A stretch of 64,000 bases of DNA. Source: Rubellicoccus peritrichatus (GTDB lineage Bacteria; Verrucomicrobiota; Verrucomicrobiia; Opitutales; Cerasicoccaceae). A program made the translations under genes and the position numbers. Below the pieces are notes generated by a model. The model was not told the origin of the DNA and searched no databases. It saw only the letters and a program-made list of their open reading frames with translations. Shown one piece after another: positions 7,787 through 15,724 of the stretch; the first letter of the stretch is position 1; the number at the start of each line of letters is the position of its first letter. Location of the stretch: assembly GCF_033100135.1 (NCBI RefSeq), contig NZ_CP136920.1:1736001-1800000 (forward strand). Direction: 5' to 3'.

Positions 7787-8626
7787 TTATCGCCGCCGAT
7801 TTCGGATAATTGCCAATATTCCGGCAAAGCCAATCAGTGCGAGAGTGCTAGGCTCTGGAACGACGGTAGTTACCGAAGCGAAGCTGTTTCCGAGTCGAAT
7901 TTCATCCCAATTTGTATCTGCGTTTGAGAAACTGGCAAAAGAGATACGGTCAAAAGTCATATTAAATCCTGAGATGGCCGTGCCTGCACCAGGATTGGTT
8001 AAGTCGGGATTTTGCCATACAGTGACTTGATCGTTATTAGTAATCGCCGAAAAGTCGATTTGAACGACGAAGAGATTTACCCCGCCGTCGTTCGGGCCAA
8101 GTACTTCTGATTGAGTTATGGAGACATTGTCTAGGCGTATACCGTAATTCGTCGAACTGCCAAAGTCTCCAGTGTGAAATCCAATCTGAAGCTTTCTATC
8201 GCTACCGTCTCCAAACCCCCCATTGTGAAGCTCGAAAGCTCTATATGTAGAGCTGCTACTATCTTCTGTCTGCATGAGAAAGCTGAGATAGATGGTTTCG
8301 GATGAGGTGTCTGTGTAAGGAGTCGTTAGAAGACGACCAACTCGGTTACCAGAGCTAGTACTGAAAGCGCTTCCTCCGCTTGCCGGAGCATAATTGCTGT
8401 CGCTGTAAGTCAGGCCAGTATCTGAAGCGAGAACTCCAGTCCCGACTCCACTCAACCAATTTCCAGTCATTCCACCTACATTAGTCGGCCCTTGTCCTAC
8501 CAGGCTGGCATTCCCATTGTAATTGGGGGCGCCACCAGTAGTGAAAGGATCATTGATAATGATCGCGTTCGCGGTCATGGCCGCCGATGTGAAAAGAGCC
8601 AAGCTGAAGATACTTAATCTATGCAT
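7787..8626 (-). CDS. PEP-CTERM sorting-domain protein
   Basis: A secreted protein of about 279 residues if it starts at the Met at 8626, giving the signal peptide MHRLSIFSLALFTSAAMTANA. A start up to 63 bases upstream is possible. The C-terminus is a textbook PEP-CTERM signal: VPEPSTLALIGFAGILAIIRNRRR has the VPEP motif, a hydrophobic helix and an Arg cluster. Such tags are cut by an exosortase at the inner membrane and go to the surface or exopolysaccharide. The middle is Gly/Ser/Asn-rich with WLSGVGTG and a concanavalin-like jelly-roll pattern, as in many verrucomicrobial PEP-CTERM proteins. It lies antisense within the response-regulator cluster. No exosortase gene is in the window. Confidence 0.88.
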   Translation of the reverse strand: MHRLSIFSLALFTSAAMTANAIIINDPFTTGGAPNYNGNASLVGQGPTNVGGMTGNWLSGVGTGVLASDTGLTYSDSNYAPASGGSAFSTSSGNRVGRLLTTPYTDTSSETIYLSFLMQTEDSSSSTYRAFELHNGGFGDGSDRKLQIGFHTGDFGSSTNYGIRLDNVSITQSEVLGPNDGGVNLFVVQIDFSAITNNDQVTVWQNPDLTNPGAGTAISGFNMTFDRISFASFSNADTNWDEIRLGNSFASVTTVVPEPSTLALIGFAGILAIIRNRRR

Positions 8627-8983
8627 AACTGAAGACGAACATATCATACGCAAGATGAACCTGAGATGAAAGCACCGCACAATTAGCATTTTTTACATTC
8701 ATGTGACGACAGAATGGCCGTGCTTGCATCGCAATGAACACCACCTTTTAAGCTCCTATTTGGATACGCACTAAAATGAACTAAGGTTTTCAATTCAGGT
8801 ATTGAGAATTCGTCTAAAGAAAACCAGAATCATTGCCGATAGTTCTCGGAATCGACCCTGTCAGATATCTGAAGGTTTTCAGATTATGTCTAAGTGCTTG
8901 ATCCAGATTCATTTTTATCGCATAAGTCTTGTTTTAACCTAGCTAGAATATTTGGAAAACCGCTTCCGCACCTGCTCGTTCTG
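8627..8983. other. Divergent intergenic region
   Basis: About 360 bases separate the start of the PEP-CTERM gene from the start of the second pseudo-NtrC gene, reading in opposite directions. It must hold both promoters. I see no clear hairpin terminator, operator dyad or correctly spaced sigma-54 site in it. Confidence 0.5.
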
Positions 8984-10339
8984 ATGGCTCAAAAAATACT
9001 TGTTTTAGATGACGAGGAAAACTACGCCGAGATGCTTGAATCTCTGCTAGAGCAACATTTCTTTCTGGTCGATTCTGCTACCAAGCCTGAAGAGGCCTTG
9101 AAAGCGCTCGAGCAGGAGGGTTATGAGCTCGTCATTTCCGACTACAAAATGCCGGTCATGGATGGGGCAGACTTTCTGCTAAAAGCCCGAGAAATTAACC
9201 CGGACTTGCCATTCATTATTGTTTCCGGGTTGATGAATACCCCCGAGCTGGTGAAGGTCGCAAATATGGGCGTAACGCTCGTCCTTGAGAAGCCGATCGA
9301 TATCGAGAACTTCATCAATCAGGTAAAAAACTTTGTCACTCCGCTTGCGGAAGAGGAGTACGCGGATGTCAAGTCGAGTGACGGTGATAGTTCTGAAGGA
9401 AATGCGCCAACCGTTCGTAAATTCATCAAAACCTATCCCGATGATCTTGAGTTTGTTTCAGATAGCTCTGCGACGATGCAGTTTTTTGTCCAGGATCTAT
9501 GGGATGCGGTTCAGGAGCAATCTCACATCTTTATTTCCATCCCTCCGGGCAGTGAGATCGAGTTAATTTTACGGGAGATTAAGCGCTGGAAACAGTTCCC
9601 AGGGAAGAAGTTCCATGTGGTGTGCCCCGGTCCCAGTGTCAGTTCGACTGAGTTACTTCGGCAGTTTACTCTTGTTGCCAAAGATGATTCTTATGCAAAT
9701 CTGATCGCGGTTACGGGTTTTTCATCTGCACCACTCAGCGCTCAGGAAATGTTGGTCGATGCTATTCGTGAAGCCCCTGACGATCTCTGTTTTACTTATT
9801 TTATTGAAAGTACGTTGTTGGATCAGGCTGCACCTGCGATTAACGAGGAGTTGCTCGAATTGATTCAGGAAAGCCTCTGCAGAATGCCACCATTAAAGGT
9901 GCGTCCTTCCGATTTAGCAACTTACGTAAAGCGCATTCTTCCTCGTATTGCTCGTGTAGAGGGGCATTCAGCTATTGCTGAAGTTGAGCCTGATGCCGCT
10001 CGTGCGTTGCTCGCATATGACTGGCCCGGAAACTTTGCTGAGCTTATTTCTGTATTACGCAGTGCGGCCATAGTGGAAGAGTCCAATGCGTTAACCTCAG
10101 AATCTGTCCAGCGATTTTTGAAGGGCTCAAATGCTGACCTGACGGATCTTGAATCCCATTTGGCTCAGTACCAGGCCGATTTACTCAAAAAAGCGACAGA
10201 TGATTCCGGAGAGTCTACCATGCAGATACTTGAAGCTCTTGGAGTCGACTATGAGCCAACCGGCGAATCAACAGAAGGTGCTGATTTCCCGCTTCTTTTT
10301 CCAGATTTGTTGACCACCCCAGTGGCCGTTAAGGCCTGA
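8984..10339 (+). CDS. Second response regulator with degenerate NtrC-type AAA+ and Fis domains
   Basis: A 451-residue paralogue of the gene at 5638. An in-frame ATG lies 90 bases upstream, but the receiver domain begins right after the Met at 8984 (MAQKILVLDDEE), so this start is preferred. The receiver is intact: D9/D10, phospho-acceptor D53 in VISDYKMP, a conserved Ser and EKPI lysine. The following region lacks Walker A and GAFTGA; the AAA+ origin shows only in AYDWPGNFAELISVLR near residue 345. The end (about 385-425) is an eroded Fis-like segment. It ends 9 bases before the GspE-type ATPase and is almost certainly co-transcribed with it, so its phosphorylation state may control that motor. 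Confidence 0.75.
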   Translation: MAQKILVLDDEENYAEMLESLLEQHFFLVDSATKPEEALKALEQEGYELVISDYKMPVMDGADFLLKAREINPDLPFIIVSGLMNTPELVKVANMGVTLVLEKPIDIENFINQVKNFVTPLAEEEYADVKSSDGDSSEGNAPTVRKFIKTYPDDLEFVSDSSATMQFFVQDLWDAVQEQSHIFISIPPGSEIELILREIKRWKQFPGKKFHVVCPGPSVSSTELLRQFTLVAKDDSYANLIAVTGFSSAPLSAQEMLVDAIREAPDDLCFTYFIESTLLDQAAPAINEELLELIQESLCRMPPLKVRPSDLATYVKRILPRIARVEGHSAIAEVEPDAARALLAYDWPGNFAELISVLRSAAIVEESNALTSESVQRFLKGSNADLTDLESHLAQYQADLLKKATDDSGESTMQILEALGVDYEPTGESTEGADFPLLFPDLLTTPVAVKA

Positions 10340-10348
10340 CCTTGAGAT

Positions 10349-12250
10349 ATGCCCTTAGCCAGAATTCAGGTTTCCATTGTTACCCAGGTTCATAAGCTGG
10401 GGCGGATTTCAAAGGAGACAGCTGATGAAATCATAGGCACGCCCGAGGAGCTCTCTGGAGACGCACTTGAAAAACTCCTGATGTCAGATCATGGTCTGAC
10501 TGAGTTCCAGATGCTGGTGGCGAAGAGTCGGGCCGTCGGCCTGACGCCTTTTAATGCACAGAAATTTACGGCCGATGAGCGTACTTACGAAAAACTTGAT
10601 CGTGACTTTTGTATCGAAAATCAGGTTTTGCCGATAGGTCTGGTTGGCAGCAATATGGTTGTTGCTGTTTCGAACCCCTTTGACCTTTCCGTCATCAATC
10701 GAGTCCAGGAAACCACACGCCGTAAGGTCGTTGCTTTGCTGGCTCTTGAGCGGGATATCAAATCCGGTTTGACGGATCCGAGTTCGGATCAAGCGCCAGT
10801 TGCAGAGGGATTTGGCGATGTTGTCGAAGCTCTGGATATGGAGTTCGATATCGACGAGGTCGATCTTGATGACGATGAGGATGCGGAAGAATCAGCTCCA
10901 ATTATTCAGTTGGCCAATCGTATCATCGAAGACGCCTACTACTCGGGAGCCAGTGATATCCATATTGAGCCTTTCGAGAAGGACTGTCGCGTTCGGGTTC
11001 GTGTTGATGGGGTTCTAACCGAAAAGCTCAATGTGCCCAACAAGGTTGCCGCCGCTTTGCTCGCCCGTATCAAGGTCATGTCGAATCTTGATATCGCTGA
11101 AAAGCGCCTACCACAGGATGGTCGTATTGTTTTTAAGCAGTTTACGAAGAAGCCAATCAATATCGACCTTCGTGTTTCCACTGCGCCGCTGAATCACGGT
11201 GAGGGCACTGTGATGCGTATTCTGGACAAGTCAAAGTCGACTTTGCCGCTTCCGGCTCTTGGTTTTGAACCTCACAATCTTGAAAAGTATCGTGAGTGTA
11301 TCACGCGCCCCTATGGTATGGTGTTGCACTGTGGGCCGACGGGTTCGGGTAAGTCGATGACGCTTTATTCGGCTCTGAACGAGATCAATGATCCAGGCAT
11401 ATGTATTCGTACTGCGGAAGACCCGATCGAGTATACGCTCCCGGGACTGTGTCAGATGCAGATGCAACGCAAGATCGGCCTGACCTTTGCCTCCGCGCTC
11501 CGCGCTTTTCTCCGACAAGACCCGGACATTATTCTTGTGGGGGAAATTCGTGACCAGGAAACTGCCAACATCGCCGTTGAAGCAGCACTCACCGGACACA
11601 TGCTTTTCAGTACGCTTCACACCAACGATGCCCCGGGCACCATTGCGCGTTTGACTGATATGGGTGTCGAATCATTCATGATTTCAGCGTCTCTCGTCTG
11701 CGTTTGTGCCCAGCGGCTGATGCGTCGAGTCTGCAAGAGCTGTCGTCAGCCTTATGAACCTGAAGGGCGTGAGTTGGAAATTCTTCGCAAGGCGATCAAG
11801 TTTGAGTCGGGTACTATCTATCGTGCAAACCACACCGGATGTCCAAGCTGCGACGGTAAGGGCTATAAGGGGCGCGTTGGTATTCACGAATTGATGACAT
11901 CAAGTGAGCAACTTGTTGAAGGCATCAATAAGGAGCTTGAAACGGCAGAGCTGAAGAAAATCGCGATGTTTAACGACATGTCGACTCTCCATATGGACAG
12001 TATGCACAAGGTGAAAGCTGGTACGACGACGATGGAGGAATCGATTTCAACCATACCACCTGATATGGAAGACCTTGAGGCGCTCGCCGAAGAGTTCGCT
12101 CTTCAGCAGGAGCTACAGGAAAGGAAAGACGCCGAGCGCAAAAAGGAATTTGAAGGGATCAAGGAGCGGAAGGCCGAAGAGGAGTCAGACGCCGAAGGAA
12201 CGGATGATTCTGAGGCAACAGAAACGACAGAGACTGTCGAAACGACTTAG
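10349..12250 (+). CDS. GspE/PilB-family secretion or pilus ATPase
   Basis: A 633-residue hexameric motor ATPase of the type II secretion/type IV pilus family. An N-terminal MshEN region (about 5-140) is followed by an acidic linker and the CTE domain. Key motifs: Walker A GPTGSGKS (329-336), Asp box RTAEDPIEY, Walker B with [16 protein letters not shown], His box [13 protein letters not shown], and two zinc-binding CxxC pairs (C462/C465 and C498/C501). It energises assembly of pseudopilus or pilus fibres at the inner membrane. Unusual features are the absence of any secretin, platform or pilin gene nearby and a highly charged tail of about 45 residues rich in Glu, Lys and Thr. GspE versus PilB cannot be decided. 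Confidence 0.9.
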   Translation: MPLARIQVSIVTQVHKLGRISKETADEIIGTPEELSGDALEKLLMSDHGLTEFQMLVAKSRAVGLTPFNAQKFTADERTYEKLDRDFCIENQVLPIGLVGSNMVVAVSNPFDLSVINRVQETTRRKVVALLALERDIKSGLTDPSSDQAPVAEGFGDVVEALDMEFDIDEVDLDDDEDAEESAPIIQLANRIIEDAYYSGASDIHIEPFEKDCRVRVRVDGVLTEKLNVPNKVAAALLARIKVMSNLDIAEKRLPQDGRIVFKQFTKKPINIDLRVSTAPLNHGEGTVMRILDKSKSTLPLPALGFEPHNLEKYRECITRPYGMVLHCGPTGSGKSMTLYSALNEINDPGICIRTAEDPIEYTLPGLCQMQMQRKIGLTFASALRAFLRQDPDIILVGEIRDQETANIAVEAALTGHMLFSTLHTNDAPGTIARLTDMGVESFMISASLVCVCAQRLMRRVCKSCRQPYEPEGRELEILRKAIKFESGTIYRANHTGCPSCDGKGYKGRVGIHELMTSSEQLVEGINKELETAELKKIAMFNDMSTLHMDSMHKVKAGTTTMEESISTIPPDMEDLEALAEEFALQQELQERKDAERKKEFEGIKERKAEEESDAEGTDDSEATETTETVETT

Positions 12251-12288
12251 ATTCTTCGAAGGTTTTCCCTTCTTTGAATGTCAGGGAC

Positions 12289-13383
12289 TTATGATTGCTT
12301 CTTGGGCAGTACGATTGTGAAGGTAGTGCCTTCGCCAGTGGTTGTGGTGAATTCAATCGTTCCACCATGCGCCTCAATGATTGATTTAACAATCGCTGTG
12401 CCCAGTCCTGTGCCCCGGCTTTTCCCGTAGGTTACGAATGGGGTGAAGAGATTATGGCGGATTGATTCCGGGATTCCCTTGCCGTTGTCGGAAACAACCA
12501 GTTCCACGAAATCACCGATATCGTTGATATGAACCTGAACGAGGCCCGATTCGCCTTCATCAAACGCATCAATGGCGTTTCCAACCAGATTTTGCAGGAC
12601 GCGAAGCAATTTGTTTTCTTCGCCTTCTATTTCGATGGGCGCTGATTGCAGTTCTATACTTACCTTTTCCTTTTGGAAAAAGGGTTCATTCAATTCACGG
12701 AAATGATCGAGTAACTTTGAGAGATCAACTGTTTCGATTCGCACGACTTGCTCTCCCTTGGAGAACTCACTGATTTCATTGGCCATTTCAACCATCCTGA
12801 AAACCTGAGCTTCGATATTATCACAAAGCTTGATTGTTTTGGGATCGGTATGTTTTGCGCGTATGAGTTGGGCACCCAGGCTGATCAGTGTGAATGGGTT
12901 TTTAAAATCATGAATGATCGAATTCACCATGGTTCCGACAAGCCCCATCTTTTCCTGCTGCAGCATGTCGTCAATGTAGTGCTTCGTCGTCCCGTGGAGG
13001 TGATTAACAATGCTGCCAAGGATTTGCTCGATTGGTCCCGGTGTGTGCTTAATGAAGTCAACAAGATCGTCGCGCTCGACCTGGGCAATACGGACTGTGG
13101 TATGGGCCACTGCACTCAAAGAGCGTGGAGCACCAGTGAATATGCCAACCTCACCAAAGAACTTACCCTCCTCTGCCAGGCTCACTGTCCTCGACTTTCC
13201 GTCAGGCGTTTCCTTAACAAATGCGACGGATCCCTCCAATACCAGACACAAGGTATCAGATGGGCTGCCTTCGTCAAAAATACTCTGGCCAGCTTCGAAG
13301 TCGGAAAGGCATGCATTGGCTGCCAGTTTGGCAACTTCTATGTTATCCGCGGATCGAAAAAAGGGATGCTCTTCGAGCTTCAT
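12289..13383 (-). CDS. Histidine kinase with N-terminal cyclic-nucleotide-binding domain
   Basis: A 364-residue soluble sensor kinase. Residues about 5-130 form a cNMP-binding (CRP-like) beta-roll, with KFFGEVGIFTGAPRS as the phosphate-binding cassette. Then come a DHp helix with phospho-acceptor H158 in SIIHDFKNP and a HATPase domain: N-box NLVGNAIDAF, G1 DNGKGIP, F-box LFTPFVTYG and G2 GTGLGTAIVKS. No transmembrane helix is present. It has no receiver gene beside it on this strand; the two receiver proteins at 5638 and 8984 are plausible but unproven partners. It lies 97 bases downstream of the psp-type genes, with no terminator between, so it may belong to that operon. Confidence 0.9.
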   Translation of the reverse strand: MKLEEHPFFRSADNIEVAKLAANACLSDFEAGQSIFDEGSPSDTLCLVLEGSVAFVKETPDGKSRTVSLAEEGKFFGEVGIFTGAPRSLSAVAHTTVRIAQVERDDLVDFIKHTPGPIEQILGSIVNHLHGTTKHYIDDMLQQEKMGLVGTMVNSIIHDFKNPFTLISLGAQLIRAKHTDPKTIKLCDNIEAQVFRMVEMANEISEFSKGEQVVRIETVDLSKLLDHFRELNEPFFQKEKVSIELQSAPIEIEGEENKLLRVLQNLVGNAIDAFDEGESGLVQVHINDIGDFVELVVSDNGKGIPESIRHNLFTPFVTYGKSRGTGLGTAIVKSIIEAHGGTIEFTTTTGEGTTFTIVLPKKQS

Positions 13384-13480
13384 TCAACAGTAATCAGGTT
13401 GGGTGGTTGTGTATCACCCATTTACTATTGGATCAAACCCTCAATTTGGCGAGCGGTCTAGTAAAAAATCTTTTAGATTT

Positions 13481-13714
13481 CTACTTTAAGTCATTGAATT
13501 TGCGGTCTTTCTCAAGATTGATAATGATTGTTTCCAGATTGGAAACCCGCTTTTCAAGGCTTTCGACACTTCCTTTGACGGAGCTTGAAAGTTCATCGCG
13601 TAGCTTTTTTGTCGCATCGGCCTGGTTTTTCAGCCGGTGTTTCATGATTTCGGAAACCATGCTGGTGATCATGCTGATCGCCACTATAATTACAATTGCA
13701 GTCCAAAAGTCCAT
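13481..13714 (-). CDS. PspB-like small membrane/coiled-coil protein, second copy
   Basis: A 77-residue protein with one N-terminal membrane helix (about residues 3-22) and a C-terminal coiled coil ending LEKRVSNLETIIINLEKDR. The same pattern, MEKRIEALETIVIEHEK, ends the PspB-like protein at 14582, so the two are diverged paralogues in one operon. PspB-type proteins sit in the inner membrane and relay stress signals with PspC. Why there are two copies is unknown. Confidence 0.6.
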   Translation of the reverse strand: MDFWTAIVIIVAISMITSMVSEIMKHRLKNQADATKKLRDELSSSVKGSVESLEKRVSNLETIIINLEKDRKFNDLK

Positions 13715-13734
13715 TTTATGTCATTCTTTGTTTT

Positions 13735-14199
13735 TTAGCGCGACCTGTTGTTTGCGGCGTCTGCGACGGATTTGGGTTGTTGCTCAAGTCTGTGGATGAG
13801 TGGGTAGCCAAGCAGTGCAATCGCACCACCGATGGCGATGCCCCAGGACATGACCCCAACTAGAGATAAAAATATTACCGCACTAAGGTAGGCACGAAGG
13901 ATCAGGCTGTAGCGATGCTGCCCGTCATCTTTGTTCATTCCGATATCGATCAAATACTTTAAAGCGACCAATCCGAATAATACTGCAAAGAAGGAATGGG
14001 CAAAGGCAGCATACGTTGCCGCATTTGACATGATATCGAGTCGGTAGCTCATGAAGCCGAACACACCGGCAAGCAGTATCGCACCGAAGAAAACTGCGAT
14101 CCAGGATCGGAAAGAATTCCGTTCGCCCACGCCCGTCATGCATAGGCTGACGATGGCAAAAACGGCAGCAAGGATTAGTAGAAATATCAGCAGGTTCAT
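13735..14199 (-). CDS. Four-helix membrane protein of the psp operon
   Basis: A 154-residue integral membrane protein with about four hydrophobic helices (roughly residues 3-22, 32-52, 62-86 and 102-132) and a short polar tail. I do not recognise a named family. It lies between pspC and the second PspB-like gene with gaps of only 6 and 20 bases, so it is part of the operon. A role in membrane-stress sensing or in envelope protection alongside PspA is inferred from position. Confidence 0.65.
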   Translation of the reverse strand: MNLLIFLLILAAVFAIVSLCMTGVGERNSFRSWIAVFFGAILLAGVFGFMSYRLDIMSNAATYAAFAHSFFAVLFGLVALKYLIDIGMNKDDGQHRYSLILRAYLSAVIFLSLVGVMSWGIAIGGAIALLGYPLIHRLEQQPKSVADAANNRSR

Positions 14200-14205
14200 G
14201 TTGTT

Positions 14206-14589
14206 TTAACTTTCCATTCGGCGGTTCCAGTCGTATTCGCGGCTTGTGACCACGGTTTCAATTCTGCGCGTACGGCGGTCCAATTCATCAAACAGGCGCT
14301 TCATTCTCAGTAGGGCTTGGTGGCGGGAGGCCGTATAACTTGCATAAAATTCGCGCTCTTCGTCGTTGGTAATCGGTATGATCGGCTCGGGTTTCATGAT
14401 CAGGGCAGCTACAACATAGACAAGCAAGGCGGGCAGCCACCCGGAGATTAGAAAGAAGACAATGAAGGCGAGTCGCAGCCAGCCAGGGCTAATGCCCCGC
14501 CATTCACTGATGCCTCGGCATACGCCCAGGAACCAGCCACGACGCGATCGATAGAGGGTTTGGGTATTTTGTGGACAGGAGTTACTCAT
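14206..14589 (-). CDS. pspC: PspC-domain protein
   Basis: A protein of about 127 residues starting at the Met at 14589, which overlaps the upstream PspB-like gene by 8 bases. An in-frame Met 36 bases earlier is less likely. Residues 10-60 are the PspC domain: LYRSRRGWFLGVCRGISEW, then a hydrophobic helix WLRLAFIVFFLISGWLPALL. The cytoplasmic tail carries a helical segment with LFDELDRRTRRIETVV, similar to the coiled coils of the PspB-like neighbours. PspC is an inner-membrane partner of PspA and PspB in the phage-shock (membrane-stress) response. Confidence 0.85.
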   Translation of the reverse strand: MSNSCPQNTQTLYRSRRGWFLGVCRGISEWRGISPGWLRLAFIVFFLISGWLPALLVYVVAALIMKPEPIIPITNDEEREFYASYTASRHQALLRMKRLFDELDRRTRRIETVVTSREYDWNRRMES

Positions 14590-14830
14590 GGTTTTTGGAA
14601 GGTGTTTTTTCGTGTTCAATGACAATGGTTTCGAGTGCTTCGATGCGCTTTTCCATCCGCATCATGCCCTGATGGATTTCCTGCATCAGGCGGGCGTCCT
14701 CTGCGTCGCTACCTCGACTTTTTTTTCCTTTGCCGACAATCAGGCTTACGATCGCTATGGCCGTAAAGCAGAGCAGCGCGATGCCGACGATTACAGATAT
14801 GAAGATGAAGATTCCCCAGGGCATTTCCAT
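14582..14830 (-). CDS. PspB-like small membrane/coiled-coil protein
   Basis: An 82-residue protein with one membrane helix (about residues 5-31, GIFIFISVIVGIALLCFTA) and a basic, then coiled-coil, cytoplasmic tail ending MEKRIEALETIVIEHEK. Size, topology and the place between pspA and pspC match PspB, although sequence identity to the enteric protein is low. It overlaps pspC by 8 bases and starts 46 bases after pspA stops. Confidence 0.7.
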   Translation of the reverse strand: MEMPWGIFIFISVIVGIALLCFTAIAIVSLIVGKGKKSRGSDAEDARLMQEIHQGMMRMEKRIEALETIVIEHEKTPSKNHE

Positions 14831-14875
14831 AGTTTGGTGGTTGTGGGCTCTAAATTATAATTAGGGCCGCGAGGT

Positions 14876-15547
14876 TCAGGATTTTTTAGAGCCGGATTTG
14901 CTCTTCTTCAGGTCGCTAAGTTCCTTTTCGATTTCATCATCCAATTCCAGTTTGGCAAACTCATCTTCGAGGACGGGTGAGCCGGAAGAACCAGCGAGCT
15001 CAGCTTCGGCTTCCATCCGGTCGACGCGTTGCTCGAATTTGTCGAAGCGGATCATGGCTTCGGCCCCACGGGTTTTTTCAGCCTGTTCGCGGGCGGTTCG
15101 GCTGCGATTGGCGCGAATATGGCGTTGGACCAGAATCCTGTGTTTCTTACGGGCCTGTTCCAGTTTGTCATTCAGCAACTGGATATCGCCGCGGTATTGG
15201 ACGACGAGAGCTTCGTGTTGATCCAGTTCTTTTTGAAGGGTGATTGCTTTTTCGTTGAAAGCACGCTTTTCAACCAACGCTTCACGGGCGAGGTCTTCGC
15301 GTCCCTTTTCAACGGCAAGCTCGGCTTTGGCTCCCCAGGAGGCAGCATGAGTTTGAGCTTCTCCAAGAGAGCGCTCAACTCGGGTTCTCGAGGCCATGGC
15401 CCCAGCACAGGACGCTTTCATTTCGACCAGGGTGTCCTCCATTTCCCGAATCATCAGTTTCAGGAGTTTTTCAGGATCTTCCGCACGATCGAGTAGTGCG
15501 TTCATGTTGGAATTTATAATGTCTTTGAATCTAGAGAATATGCTCAT
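14876..15547 (-). CDS. pspA: Phage shock protein A (PspA/IM30 family)
   Basis: A 223-residue helical protein of the PspA/Vipp1 (ESCRT-III-like) family. It begins MSIFSRFKDIINSNMNALLD, has the conserved EDPEKLLKLMIREMEDTLVEM-type helix around residues 23-43, and is coiled coil throughout. PspA forms membrane-binding oligomers that protect the inner membrane, and in the resting state it inhibits PspF. It is the first gene of the operon pspA-pspB-pspC, lies opposite pspF, and has a sigma-54-type promoter candidate just upstream. The Lys/Ser-rich end (KKSKSGSKKS) is a local addition. Confidence 0.95.
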   Translation of the reverse strand: MSIFSRFKDIINSNMNALLDRAEDPEKLLKLMIREMEDTLVEMKASCAGAMASRTRVERSLGEAQTHAASWGAKAELAVEKGREDLAREALVEKRAFNEKAITLQKELDQHEALVVQYRGDIQLLNDKLEQARKKHRILVQRHIRANRSRTAREQAEKTRGAEAMIRFDKFEQRVDRMEAEAELAGSSGSPVLEDEFAKLELDDEIEKELSDLKKSKSGSKKS

Positions 15548-15573
15548 GTTTTTTTGTTGTTCGGCTTCATATT

Positions 15574-15590
15574 AACAAGGCATATGCCAA
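15574..15590 (-). promoter_or_regulatory. Candidate sigma-54 promoter of the psp operon
   Basis: On the minus strand the sequence TTGGCATATGCCTTGTT has TGGCA, six bases, then TTG. This reproduces the -24 element and the spacing of the -24/-12 consensus, with GT instead of the invariant GC at -12. Transcription would start near 15564, 17 bases before the pspA ATG. The divergent sigma-54 activator gene pspF supports the call. Confidence 0.6.
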
Positions 15591-15689
15591 TTTTTTTGTT
15601 AAAATCGTAAGGTATTGTTCTAGAGTGATTTATATTTATTTTTAAAAATTCAGCTGAATTTTCTCTGGAATTTAATGTAAATATTTTTG

Positions 15690-15719
15690 CCAAATAATAA
15701 AATTATAACAACTATTTGG
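15690..15719. promoter_or_regulatory. Dyad upstream of pspF
   Basis: CCAAATA (15690-15696) and TATTTGG (15713-15719) form a perfect 7-base inverted repeat with a 16-base gap, ending 5 bases before the pspF ATG. It could be an operator or a 5' hairpin in the pspF message. No protein can be assigned to it. Confidence 0.35.
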
Positions 15720-15724
15720 TTTAA

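Noticed and set aside
8701-8735. TGGC and TTGC elements on the plus strand before the second pseudo-NtrC gene, as a sigma-54 promoter
   Set aside because: The gap between TGGC and TTGC is 5 bases instead of 7, which sigma-54 does not tolerate.
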